A program made the translations under genes and the position numbers. From UBA6244 sp041582875 (GTDB lineage Bacteria; Bacteroidota; Bacteroidia; Bacteroidales; F082): 64,000 nt of DNA. The stretch is taken from the NCBI GenBank assembly GCA_041582875.1, contig JBFHGX010000001.1, forward strand, positions 37,966 through 101,965, given 5' to 3'. Within the stretch, counting starts at the first letter, position 1; the number at the start of each line of letters is the position of its first letter. Below, piece after piece: positions 26,695 through 34,634 of the stretch. The notes under the pieces were generated by a model. It ran no database searches. It was not told where the DNA came from and saw nothing but the letters and a program-made list of their open reading frames with translations.

Positions 26695-27495
26695 TTAAAA
26701 ACCTCTCTGTCGCAAAGCCTCGAATACTACAATGGCTGTCGAAACTGAAACATTCATCGAGTCAGCATAACCTTTCATAGGGATAATGATATTGGCATCA
26801 GCGGCTTGTATCCAGTCTGGTGAAATACCTGTAGCTTCTGTGCCCATCACTATGGCAGTTGGTAACTTGAAATCTGCAGTATGATAGGGTATTGCAGCTT
26901 GCAGGTATGTGCTTAATATTTGAATGTTATTTTGTTTCAACATGGTTAACGCTGTTGAATTATCAGTAATCACGGTAGGAACAGTAAACACACATCCAAG
27001 TGAAGCCCGAATAGTATTAGGATTGTAAATATCAGTTTTTGGATTACAAATGATAATTGAGTCGATACCTGCCGCATCTGCCGTTCGGTAAATTGCGCCC
27101 AGGTTTCCCGGTTTTTCAACTCCTTCCAGAACCAAATACAATGGATTTTGGTGTGCAGTGATTCGGGAAATCTCATGTTGCTTCATTCTGGCCAAAACGA
27201 TTACGCCCCCTGTATTCTCACGGTAAGCCATTTTTTCAAAAACATCGGCTGAGACTTCGTAAACAGGTATTTCATTCATGTCAGGTATGAGAACTTGAAG
27301 CTTATCAAGGCTAATAATTCTAGGACAGAAAAAAATGCTTTCAAAAATAAAGTCAGCCATTACTGCCTTTTCGATTTCCTTAAGGCCTTCAACAACAAAG
27401 AGTTGTCCCCGAAATCGTACCTGACTTTTTTGAAGGCGAAGTACATGTTTTAATTTTGGGTTCTGTCGGCTGGTAATGATATCGGTAATGTGCAT
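26695..27495 (-). CDS. SpoU/TrmH-family RNA 2'-O-methyltransferase
   Basis: SPOUT (knotted-fold) methyltransferase acting on a ribose of rRNA or tRNA. All three SpoU motifs are clear: motif 1 VEKPGNLGAIYRTADAAG (about 125-142), motif 2 VMGTEATGIS, and motif 3 IIPMKGYADSMNVSVSTAIV with the usual Asn and Ser. The N-terminal about 90 residues (ITSRQNPKLKHVLRLQKSQ, VVEGLKEIE) form the RNA-binding substrate domain seen in RlmB/TsnR-like enzymes. The target nucleotide is not predictable. It is the last gene of a three-gene ribosome-maturation operon, 12 bases after the pseudouridine synthase gene. Confidence 0.92.
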   Translation of the reverse strand: MHITDIITSRQNPKLKHVLRLQKSQVRFRGQLFVVEGLKEIEKAVMADFIFESIFFCPRIISLDKLQVLIPDMNEIPVYEVSADVFEKMAYRENTGGVIVLARMKQHEISRITAHQNPLYLVLEGVEKPGNLGAIYRTADAAGIDSIIICNPKTDIYNPNTIRASLGCVFTVPTVITDNSTALTMLKQNNIQILSTYLQAAIPYHTADFKLPTAIVMGTEATGISPDWIQAADANIIIPMKGYADSMNVSVSTAIVVFEALRQRGF

Positions 27496-27507
27496 AGTCC
27501 AAATATA

Positions 27508-28416
27508 CTACAATACTTTATATTGCTCGTTGACATTCCCTAAAGGCAAATAAAAAGATTGAGGGGGCTGGTAACTCAATTGCAACAACCGCCCTGTTAT
27601 GGGATGCTTAAGCTCCATTATATTAGCAGCCAAACGGATTTGTCGTTTCACTGATCCGTTTGCGCCATATTTTCGGTCACCAACTATCGGGCAGCCGAGA
27701 TCAGAAAGGTGAAGCCTGATTTGCTTGTTGCGCCCTTCGATGACCTGAATTTCCAAAACATGATAACTACCTTCCTCCCTTACATATTTGATTGCCGTTT
27801 TACCATAATTGGAATTCGGCATTTCCTTAGCAGAAGCCACCAGGGTTCTTAAACTAGACTCGCGTAACCAGTTAGCCACCTCACAGGTGTCCGTTGAGGG
27901 TCTACCCTCAGTAATGGCTATAAGTTTGATGGTTACCTGTGGCCATTGCATGGTCATTAGCTGCTGTACTTTTTCCGACTTGGCAAATAACATCAAACCC
28001 TCGAGCTCCCGATCCAGCCGTTGTACCACCAAAAGTCGTGTTTTCTCTTCATTTCTTTTGGTCAGAAACTGCTCCAACGCTTTATGGTATGACTTTTCAG
28101 TAGGATGTGAAGAATCAGCTACTGATAAGATTCCGGCTGGTTTTAAGGCCACCAAAATGTGGTCATCTTCAAAGTAGATGGCAAAAGGCTGCGATCGCTT
28201 GGGGGTTTTAACCTTCTTTTCTTTCTTTTCAGTGTCAATAACTTCCACAAAATCTCCTGGTTCAAGCATTTCTTTGGGATGGTTTACCAGAGCCTTACCA
28301 TTCTTTTGAAAAGTGGCATTGGAAATAATTTGCTTAGCTTTCTGTCTCGATACGCCATGGTACATGTCCATAATTGTATCAAGCAGATTAGCAGCCTTTT
28401 TAACCTTGTATTTCAT
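27508..28416 (-). CDS. RluA-family pseudouridine synthase with S4-like domain
   Basis: Isomerises uridine to pseudouridine in rRNA or tRNA. Residues about 9-62 form an S4-like RNA-binding domain (GVSRQKAKQIISNATFQKNG, then LEPGDFVEVI). The catalytic loop is QRLDRELEG (132-140) with Asp135 as the expected nucleophile; most family members read HRLDRDTSG, so the surrounding residues deviate although the Asp is kept. RNKQIRLHLSDLGCPIVGDRKYG is a further family signature. The gene follows typA by 11 bases. In E. coli, loss of the RluA-family enzyme RluC suppresses bipA defects, which makes the pairing meaningful. Confidence 0.9.
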   Translation of the reverse strand: MKYKVKKAANLLDTIMDMYHGVSRQKAKQIISNATFQKNGKALVNHPKEMLEPGDFVEVIDTEKKEKKVKTPKRSQPFAIYFEDDHILVALKPAGILSVADSSHPTEKSYHKALEQFLTKRNEEKTRLLVVQRLDRELEGLMLFAKSEKVQQLMTMQWPQVTIKLIAITEGRPSTDTCEVANWLRESSLRTLVASAKEMPNSNYGKTAIKYVREEGSYHVLEIQVIEGRNKQIRLHLSDLGCPIVGDRKYGANGSVKRQIRLAANIMELKHPITGRLLQLSYQPPQSFYLPLGNVNEQYKVL

Positions 28417-28427
28417 GGAGTGGTGAC

Positions 28428-30239
28428 TTATACACTAAATTTATTTCCGGCCCGTTTTCGGTCGTGTTCGTTAAGAAGAATCTTACGTAAACGCAACGAT
28501 CTGGGGGTAATTTCCAAATACTCGTCTTCGCGAATGATTTCCATATACTCCTCTAGTGAAAATCTAACAGGAGGAGGTAGCAATACTTTATCGTCGGTAC
28601 CAGAAGCTCTAACGTTGGTTAGCTTTTTGGTCTTACATACATTTACAACCATGTCCCCTTGCCTACTTGCTTCTCCAATCACCTGACCAGTATACACTTC
28701 TTCATTGGCATTTAAGTAAAAACGTCCTCTATCACTTAATTTCCAGATGGCATAAGGAATGGCAGGACCTGTTTCCATTGAAATTAATGCACCATTGAGG
28801 CGGATTCTGATATCTCCTTTGAGGGGGGCAAATTCTTTAAAGCGATGTGCAATAATGGCTTCACCTTCAGTAGCTGTCAGAATGGTATTCCTTAGTCCGA
28901 TAATTGCACGCGAAGGCATGGTAAATTCCAACATCATGCGATCATTCTTGGATTCCTGATTGAAAAATTCACCTTTTCGCAGGGTAACAATATCAATCAC
29001 ACGACCTGTAAATTCTTCTGGAACCAAAACAGTGAGACTTTCGATAGGCTCATGCTTAACTCCGTCAATTTCTTTAATAATTACCCTGGGTTGTCCCAAT
29101 TGAAATTCATATCCTTCACGACGCATGGTTTCTACTAAAATAGAAAGGTGCAGAATTCCTCTGCCAAATACCATGTAACCATCTGAACTTTCAGTTTCTT
29201 CAACCCTTAAGGCCAGGTTTTTCTCTATTTCATGAAACAGCCGATCGCGCAGATGCCTTGAAGTAACATATTTACCTTCCTTACCGAAAAATGGTGAGTT
29301 GTTAATGGTGAAAACCATGCTCATGGTAGGCTCATCAATTTTGATGGCTGGCAACCCTTCTGGGTTTTCAGCATCAGCAACTGTATCCCCAATTTCAAAA
29401 TCTTCAATACCCATGATGGCTACAATATCACCGGCACGAACAGGTACTTTACATTTTTCCTTTCCTAATCCTTCAAATAAATAGAGTTCCTTGATTTTTG
29501 ATTTTTGTATGGTACCGTCACGTTTTACCAACGAAACATGTTGTCCCATTTCAAGTGTTCCCCGAAGCAATTTCCCCACAGCAATTCGACCTACATAGCT
29601 AGAGTAATCTAGCGATGTAATCTGCATTTGGGGAGTGCCTTCAACAAATTTGGCTGGTGGAACATGTTCGATTACCTGATCAAGTAAATAACTCACATTG
29701 TCAGTCTCGTTTTTCCAGTCATCTGACATCCAACCGTTTTTGGATGAGCCATAAATTACAGGAAAATCCAATTGTTCTTCGGTGGCACCTAAATTGAACA
29801 TCAAATCGAATACGGCTTCGTACACTTCGTCAGGACGACAATTGGGCTTATCAACTTTATTGATGACAACCAGTGGTTTAAGTCCCAAATCGATGGCTTT
29901 TTGAAGAACAAAACGTGTTTGAGGCATTGGTCCCTCAAAGGCATCCACTAACAGCAATACGCCATCAGCCATATTTAAAACACGCTCTACTTCACCACCA
30001 AAATCGGAGTGACCAGGAGTATCAATGATGTTAATTTTAACATCTTTATATCGAACAGATACATTTTTTGATAAAATAGTAATACCACGCTCACGTTCTA
30101 AATCGTTATTGTCGAGGATTAAATCCCCCATAACTTCGTTTTCACGGAATAGTTTTACTTGGTGTAACATTCTGTCAACCAGTGTTGTCTTTCCGTGGTC
30201 GACGTGGGCAATGATAGCAATATTGCGAATGGATTTCAT
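28428..30239 (-). CDS. typA: Translational GTPase TypA/BipA
   Basis: Ribosome-binding GTPase needed for 50S assembly and growth at low temperature. The G domain has AHVDHGKTTL (11-20), the switch region RERGITILSKNVS, DTPGH and NKVDKP. Domains II, III, V and the BipA-specific C-terminal domain follow (RGILHLSILVETMRREGYE, then FKEFAPLKGDIRIRLNGALISME). 603 residues is the standard length. It heads the operon with the pseudouridine synthase and SpoU genes, and has a -7 box at 30268-30275. Confidence 0.97.
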   Translation of the reverse strand: MKSIRNIAIIAHVDHGKTTLVDRMLHQVKLFRENEVMGDLILDNNDLERERGITILSKNVSVRYKDVKINIIDTPGHSDFGGEVERVLNMADGVLLLVDAFEGPMPQTRFVLQKAIDLGLKPLVVINKVDKPNCRPDEVYEAVFDLMFNLGATEEQLDFPVIYGSSKNGWMSDDWKNETDNVSYLLDQVIEHVPPAKFVEGTPQMQITSLDYSSYVGRIAVGKLLRGTLEMGQHVSLVKRDGTIQKSKIKELYLFEGLGKEKCKVPVRAGDIVAIMGIEDFEIGDTVADAENPEGLPAIKIDEPTMSMVFTINNSPFFGKEGKYVTSRHLRDRLFHEIEKNLALRVEETESSDGYMVFGRGILHLSILVETMRREGYEFQLGQPRVIIKEIDGVKHEPIESLTVLVPEEFTGRVIDIVTLRKGEFFNQESKNDRMMLEFTMPSRAIIGLRNTILTATEGEAIIAHRFKEFAPLKGDIRIRLNGALISMETGPAIPYAIWKLSDRGRFYLNANEEVYTGQVIGEASRQGDMVVNVCKTKKLTNVRASGTDDKVLLPPPVRFSLEEYMEIIREDEYLEITPRSLRLRKILLNEHDRKRAGNKFSV

Positions 30240-30267
30240 GATATTTTTCTAGTTAAAATTGGCCGCG

Positions 30268-30275
30268 CAAAAGTA
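30268..30275 (-). promoter_or_regulatory. -7 promoter box for the typA operon
   Basis: TActTTTG on the minus strand, 29 bases upstream of the typA start codon. Confidence 0.6.
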
Positions 30276-30343
30276 GTGTTTATTTGCTTAAGTATCTGTA
30301 AAGAAACCAAACTCCTTGAAACTTTGTAGTCATCAAGGATTAT

Positions 30344-31135
30344 TTAGCCAAAGAAGGTAAAAACTTCTTTAACAAAGGTTTGGGCTTGTTCGACATGTAA
30401 GCTATGACCTGCGTTGGCAACCACACGCAATGTGGCATTAGGAATCATTTTCAAGGATTTCCATGATTCATCTAATGTAAATAGTCTGTCTTTCTCGGCA
30501 AGAAGCACCAACACAGGGACTTTTATCTCCGATACATGTGGTGTGAAATCGAAGTTGATGGCAGCCTCTACCTGCTCGCTAAAAGACTCATGAACAATTG
30601 GATAACGGTAACTCAAAGCGCCTACCAGATAGGCAGTTACCATGGCAGTTTTTTCAAAAAACTCATCTGAATAAAGCCAGTAAAAAAGGTTTTTATACCA
30701 CAATTCCATGTCCATCTGATCTTGTAAGTATGTTGACCAATCGCGAAATTGGATTTTATTTCTTGCGTTTACTTTTGCCGTTGTGGCAGCAAGAATGCAT
30801 TGGTTTACCCTTTCAGGATGGCTCAAACAAAAGTTCATGGCAATCATCCCACCCATGGAATGCCCTAAAATTCTGACACTTTTGAGCTGCAAATGATCGA
30901 GTAAAATAACCAGATCTTCTGTCATTTGGTCGATGGAAATGCTTTGGGGCGCATAAGAAGTGCGACCAACCCCACGATTATCAAATAGTATCAACTGAAA
31001 CCGCGCGGCCAACTTTTTCTTTACAGTTAACCAACTCTGTACATCAGATGCCAAACCTGCTATAAGAACAAGAGGTTCCCCCTTTCCAGTGATTTCGTAG
31101 TAAATAGATCCTCCGTTAACATTACAAAAAGCCAT
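30344..31135 (-). CDS. Alpha/beta-fold hydrolase
   Basis: A 263-residue soluble hydrolase of the esterase/lactonase type. The catalytic triad is visible: nucleophile Ser93 in GHSMGG, Asp216 in AEKDRLF and His244 in NAGHSLHVEQ; the oxyanion region is near LIAGLASDVQSW. DNRGVGRTS is typical of the 3-oxoadipate enol-lactonase/haloperoxidase-like subgroup, but substrate cannot be deduced. No signal peptide. It stands 51 bases downstream of the DUF3089 gene on the same strand and may be co-transcribed with it. Confidence 0.9.
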   Translation of the reverse strand: MAFCNVNGGSIYYEITGKGEPLVLIAGLASDVQSWLTVKKKLAARFQLILFDNRGVGRTSYAPQSISIDQMTEDLVILLDHLQLKSVRILGHSMGGMIAMNFCLSHPERVNQCILAATTAKVNARNKIQFRDWSTYLQDQMDMELWYKNLFYWLYSDEFFEKTAMVTAYLVGALSYRYPIVHESFSEQVEAAINFDFTPHVSEIKVPVLVLLAEKDRLFTLDESWKSLKMIPNATLRVVANAGHSLHVEQAQTFVKEVFTFFG

Positions 31136-31186
31136 GAGTTTATTTTTGTTAAAATATGATTAAAGAAAATCAGGACTGTTGTTTTA

Positions 31187-32182
31187 TTATTTCACTTCGG
31201 GTTGATGATACTTCAGATATTGATTGCACCTAAGTGCTACATTTTCAACGATATTTTCAAAGAAAAAATCGTAATCATACCGATGATAACATGCAGGTCC
31301 CATGCTCATATTTAGTTTGCTTGAAATTTCCTTAGCAGGTGTTGGAATCTCTAATCCACCACCGGGCGTAATCTTAGCGGAGGTAAAGTGCTCAATTCTA
31401 CCTTCGGTGCCATCAGTAAAAGGAATGATAGCCATTATATTTTTAAGGGCAGGTACCTCGTTTGTGTCACTTGTCCACGAAAGTGGATTAACACACAATG
31501 CGTTTGCCATTAGTGTGGGGGAACTTCCATTGGGACCAACGGTATTCCATACCACTAAACCTCCTGTTGTAGCAGGGTTTTGTGCAATACTGATCTTCAT
31601 TTTGCTCAAATCATCATGGGTGAATGTCCAGCCCGGCATGTAGGCAGCTACAAGTTGATCGTGATCGATGATATTTGGATTGTCGAGTAAAATGAGTTGC
31701 AGTACATAGGAACCCTGACTATGACTGGCCAATATAAACGGACGGCCTTGGTTTAGGTTCTCAAGGTAATAGGTTAATGCGGCAGTAATATCTTTTACAG
31801 GAATAGCAACATACTTTGATTTTTCTTCATCGCTAAAACTTAACACTTCAATATTAACTTGGCGATAGCGGGGGGCAAATACATTGCAATGGTCAGAAAA
31901 AGCGGCTGTTATTCTGTTGATGGTTCCGGTATCGGTAACTTGATTTAGCAGCTGATCATTTAAATCGGCGACATATTTGCCATTGGATGGAGGACCGTAT
32001 GTAGTAGGGTGAACGAAAAACACATCTACTTGGTGTTGAATAATTTTGCTTTGAATGGACCAGTTGCTTGAGTTTGCATAATTGGTTGTTTTTTTGTGTT
32101 CTTTGGTCAAGTTAGTTTGACCAAGTGTTATGTTATATACCATTGTTAAATAAGTAACTAATATTAATAATCTATAATTCAT
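31187..32182 (-). CDS. Exported DUF3089 family serine hydrolase
   Basis: A 331-residue protein with an N-terminal signal (MNYRLLILVTYLTMVYNITLG) and the DUF3089 pattern: VDVFFVHPTTYGPPSNG at about 52-68, then ASHSQGSYVLQL with the likely nucleophile Ser (about 156). DUF3089 proteins are lipase-like alpha/beta hydrolases of unknown substrate. It probably acts in the periplasm. It is read towards the alpha/beta hydrolase gene at 30344-31135, giving a pair of hydrolases. No promoter box of the usual type was found upstream. Confidence 0.85.
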   Translation of the reverse strand: MNYRLLILVTYLTMVYNITLGQTNLTKEHKKTTNYANSSNWSIQSKIIQHQVDVFFVHPTTYGPPSNGKYVADLNDQLLNQVTDTGTINRITAAFSDHCNVFAPRYRQVNIEVLSFSDEEKSKYVAIPVKDITAALTYYLENLNQGRPFILASHSQGSYVLQLILLDNPNIIDHDQLVAAYMPGWTFTHDDLSKMKISIAQNPATTGGLVVWNTVGPNGSSPTLMANALCVNPLSWTSDTNEVPALKNIMAIIPFTDGTEGRIEHFTSAKITPGGGLEIPTPAKEISSKLNMSMGPACYHRYDYDFFFENIVENVALRCNQYLKYHQPEVK

Positions 32183-32633
32183 CTTATATATATAATTTAG
32201 GCTATTTATTTCTAGTAAATCGAACAGTAACCGATAAGCACAAGTTTCATTTTGCTAAATAAAATGTTATAATAATAGAATACGTTCTACCCGTTTACAA
32301 AAATACGATAATCTGTTTCGAAAGCTAAGAATTGTGAGGAAAGGTGGTGTTTGCTATCAGATTTCTTTTTGATAATCTTTGACGGTAGTAAATTGAATGA
32401 ATTGCAAGTGAGGGTTAATGGCCTCTTTAGAAACGACTCATTTTTTTTTTAATATTTGTAGACAAAAGAACACAAAGCGCATATAAACGAAATGATGCTG
32501 CCAGCAACCAGTTCATTTTACCGAAGAGAGTTTCCATTCACCGAAAGAAAGCTGCTGTCGGCCTAAATAATCTTTCAATTTGGGCTTTACGACCGTAAAT
32601 TTGCTTTAAAGTTGAACAAAAAACCACATTACC
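32183..32633. other. Unassigned 451-base intergenic region
   Basis: Separates the divergent DUF3089 and repeat-protein genes. It contains a run of ten T's at 32441-32450 and the -7 box at 32596-32603. No reading frame above about 25 codons looks coding, and I recognise no RNA gene. It is unusually long for this compact window. Confidence 0.5.
32596..32603 (+). promoter_or_regulatory. -7 promoter box for the repeat-protein gene
   Basis: TAaaTTTG, 30 bases before the ATG at 32634. No clear -33 TTG. Confidence 0.55.
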
Positions 32634-32951
32634 ATGAAAACTTTAACGCTCATACTAATCGCCACTACGCTGACACTCACCTTTATTTCAACAGATACTA
32701 ATGCCAAAGGTCTGATGCCCCTTCCTGAAGAATCGTATATTGAAGATATCCCTTTCAACACCGAAGCTATTTTTGAATGTTTTGTTGTTTCTGAATTAAA
32801 AAGGAATTGTTGTATGCTCAATGAGGAGTATATTGATGATATTCCTTTCGATACAGAGCAAATTGCCCGTGAAAATGAATTGATGCTAACTCCGGTTTTT
32901 GAAATGGAGGATGAGCCTACCATTGACGATTTACCTCATGGGATTTTATAA
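32634..32951 (+). CDS. Small secreted protein with YI(E/D)DIPF repeats
   Basis: A 105-residue protein with a signal peptide (MKTLTLILIATTLTLTFIST, cleavage near NAKG). The mature part, about 80 residues, is acidic and carries three related units: SYIEDIPFNTEAI (about 34-46), EYIDDIPFDTEQI (about 64-76) and PTIDDLPHGI (about 94-103). Two adjacent cysteines (CCM) lie between units 1 and 2, and another Cys earlier. No enzyme motif is seen. Short secreted proteins with this motif occur in Bacteroidota but I know of no assigned function; a binding or adhesive role is a guess. It has its own promoter and a strong terminator. Confidence 0.75.
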   Translation: MKTLTLILIATTLTLTFISTDTNAKGLMPLPEESYIEDIPFNTEAIFECFVVSELKRNCCMLNEEYIDDIPFDTEQIARENELMLTPVFEMEDEPTIDDLPHGIL

Positions 32952-32955
32952 GGCA

Positions 32956-32991
32956 AAAAAAAAGAGGAGCAAAATTTGCTCCTCTTTTTTT
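32956..32991. terminator. Bidirectional hairpin terminator
   Basis: AAAGAGGAGCAAA (32961-32973) and TTTGCTCCTCTTT (32975-32987), flanked by A and T runs. It lies between the converging repeat-protein gene and the superoxide dismutase gene. Confidence 0.92.
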
Positions 32992-33002
32992 CGGATTTCG
33001 TT

Positions 33003-33779
33003 TTAGCATTTATTCGCTTGCATATATCGCTTGATTACCTCACTCCAGTTAATTACTGAAAAGAAATTGTCAATATATGACCCTCTTTTATTTTGATAAC
33101 GCAAATAATAGGCGTGCTCCCAAACATCCATACATAAAATAGGGCTACCCTGTTCTTCACTATCATTCATCAAAGGATTATTCTGATTGGCTGTTGATGA
33201 AATAAACAAATTTCCATCCTTATCAACACTTAACCAAGCCCAACCACTTCCAAATCGTGAAGCTCCCGTAACGGCGAATTGCTTTTTAAAGGCATCAAAC
33301 GAACCAAAGCTCTTGTCGATGGCTGCTGCAAGCATTCCGGCATATTTCTGCATTTCTTCGGAAGGTGAGGTTCCCCAAAATTGATCATGATTAAAATGTC
33401 CATTACTAAGATTTTTCAATTCAGCCGGAGAAACTCCTCCATTGGGTGACATGATAGTCCAAAACATGGCATGATTGTAATAACCACCAGCATTGTTCCT
33501 AACAGCATCAGGGTATTTATCCATGTTGGCAAAAATCTCCTCCATCGACATGTATTCCAAATCAGTTCCTTCAATGGATTTTAAGAATTTGGTGTAATAA
33601 CCACGGTAGTGGCGATCGTAGTGGATTTCCATGGTCTCCTTATCAATTGCTTTTTCAAGCGCATCATAGGCATATGGCAATGGAGCCATTTCATGTTTTA
33701 CTTTGTCTTTAGACTCATTTTGAGCCTGTGTTGTGAACAGTGCGCTTAATACAAACGCGATGACCATAATATTTTTCAT
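33003..33779 (-). CDS. Exported Fe/Mn superoxide dismutase with duplicated ligand helix
   Basis: Converts superoxide to oxygen and hydrogen peroxide. A signal peptide (MKNIMVIAFVLSALFTTQAQ) puts it in the periplasm or outside. Metal ligands are His53 (HYDRHY), His103 (GGYYNHAMFW), Asp218 and His222 (MDVWEHAYYLRYQNKR). The NNAGG sequence before the second ligand is Mn-like. The 258 residues exceed the usual 200 partly because residues 126-139 (NGHFNHDQFWGTSP) repeat residues 98-112, adding 28 residues and a second candidate ligand, His131. Spacing from His53 fits the first copy; spacing to Asp218 (87) fits the second. The frame is intact. No usual promoter box was found upstream. Confidence 0.93.
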   Translation of the reverse strand: MKNIMVIAFVLSALFTTQAQNESKDKVKHEMAPLPYAYDALEKAIDKETMEIHYDRHYRGYYTKFLKSIEGTDLEYMSMEEIFANMDKYPDAVRNNAGGYYNHAMFWTIMSPNGGVSPAELKNLSNGHFNHDQFWGTSPSEEMQKYAGMLAAAIDKSFGSFDAFKKQFAVTGASRFGSGWAWLSVDKDGNLFISSTANQNNPLMNDSEEQGSPILCMDVWEHAYYLRYQNKRGSYIDNFFSVINWSEVIKRYMQANKC

Positions 33780-33950
33780 GATGATAGTTTTAACATGTTG
33801 AATTACAATAATTATGTCGTAAAATTAGAATAATTCTAAATAACAATTGAGACTTCAATCAAATTTTAAGAAAATTTAATAGGTATTCATTATAATCGGT
33901 TTCTGACCTCAGTGTTTGCAACAAATAACCCTCTTAAATACCATATTGTA

Positions 33951-33958
33951 TATATTTG
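33951..33958 (+). promoter_or_regulatory. -7 promoter box for the small membrane protein gene
   Basis: TAtaTTTG, 15 bases before the TTG start at 33974. This very short spacing makes the TTG start plausible and the leader tiny. Confidence 0.5.
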
Positions 33959-33973
33959 TCAAAAATTTAGCGA

Positions 33974-34504
33974 TTGAAACAATTCGGTTCCATATGGCTT
34001 CTTATTCTTTTGGTTTTGCCCTTTGCTGGTACATATATCTGGCTTCAGGTTGAAAAAAATCAAGTAAGGAAATCGGTAAAACAACAAATGATAGCCGGAT
34101 TAGACGAAAGTAGATTGGTTAAATTGGTGTTTACGCATGAAGAGGCAAAAGTAATGCTCCATTGGGAGCACAGCAAGGAATTCGAATTCAACGGACAACT
34201 ATACGATGTGGTTCGGCAACAATATGGAGCCTCTTTAGTTACCTTTTGGTGTTTTCCGGATCATGCTGAAACGCGTTTACAAAAACAGCTAACAACCTTG
34301 CTAAGAATAAATCTTCAAAAAGACACACAACGACAGGAAAAGCAATCACAAGTGAGGCATTTTTATAAGAACCTGTTTTATTCTTACAACAGGGATACTC
34401 ATTTGTATACTATGGCAATGAAGGTTGATTATTTTTTTTACAACCAAAATCACCCAGGACCGCCCTATATTTCATCTCCGTCTCCTCCTCCCCGATCTGT
34501 TTAA
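33974..34504 (+). CDS. Membrane-anchored protein of unknown function, paired with a TonB receptor
   Basis: A 176-residue protein starting at TTG (MKQFGSIWLLILLVLPFAGTYI), which gives one N-terminal membrane helix with the rest likely periplasmic. Next comes a basic segment (KNQVRKSVKQQM) and a domain with LVKLVFTHEEAKVMLHWEHSKEFEFNGQLYDVV. The end is Pro-rich (PGPPYISSPSPPPRSV). I recall similar proteins in Bacteroidota next to TonB-dependent receptors, but no function is known to me. The first in-frame ATG is at codon 39 and would delete the membrane helix. It precedes the receptor gene by about 130 bases on the same strand. Confidence 0.65.
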   Translation: MKQFGSIWLLILLVLPFAGTYIWLQVEKNQVRKSVKQQMIAGLDESRLVKLVFTHEEAKVMLHWEHSKEFEFNGQLYDVVRQQYGASLVTFWCFPDHAETRLQKQLTTLLRINLQKDTQRQEKQSQVRHFYKNLFYSYNRDTHLYTMAMKVDYFFYNQNHPGPPYISSPSPPPRSV

Positions 34505-34634
34505 ATGACATTTTTGGATATGTAATCCAAATTATTGCTTCTCCGATGGTTAATTAATCAACCAATTGGGGCATAACTATTTGATAGTTTAATGTTCATT
34601 TAAAAAAAACCATCCATGGATGGACGAGAAATAC

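Noticed and set aside
32498..32570. Short frame of about 24 codons (MMLPATSS...) in the long intergenic gap
   Set aside because: Too short, with no family likeness and no promoter box at the right distance.
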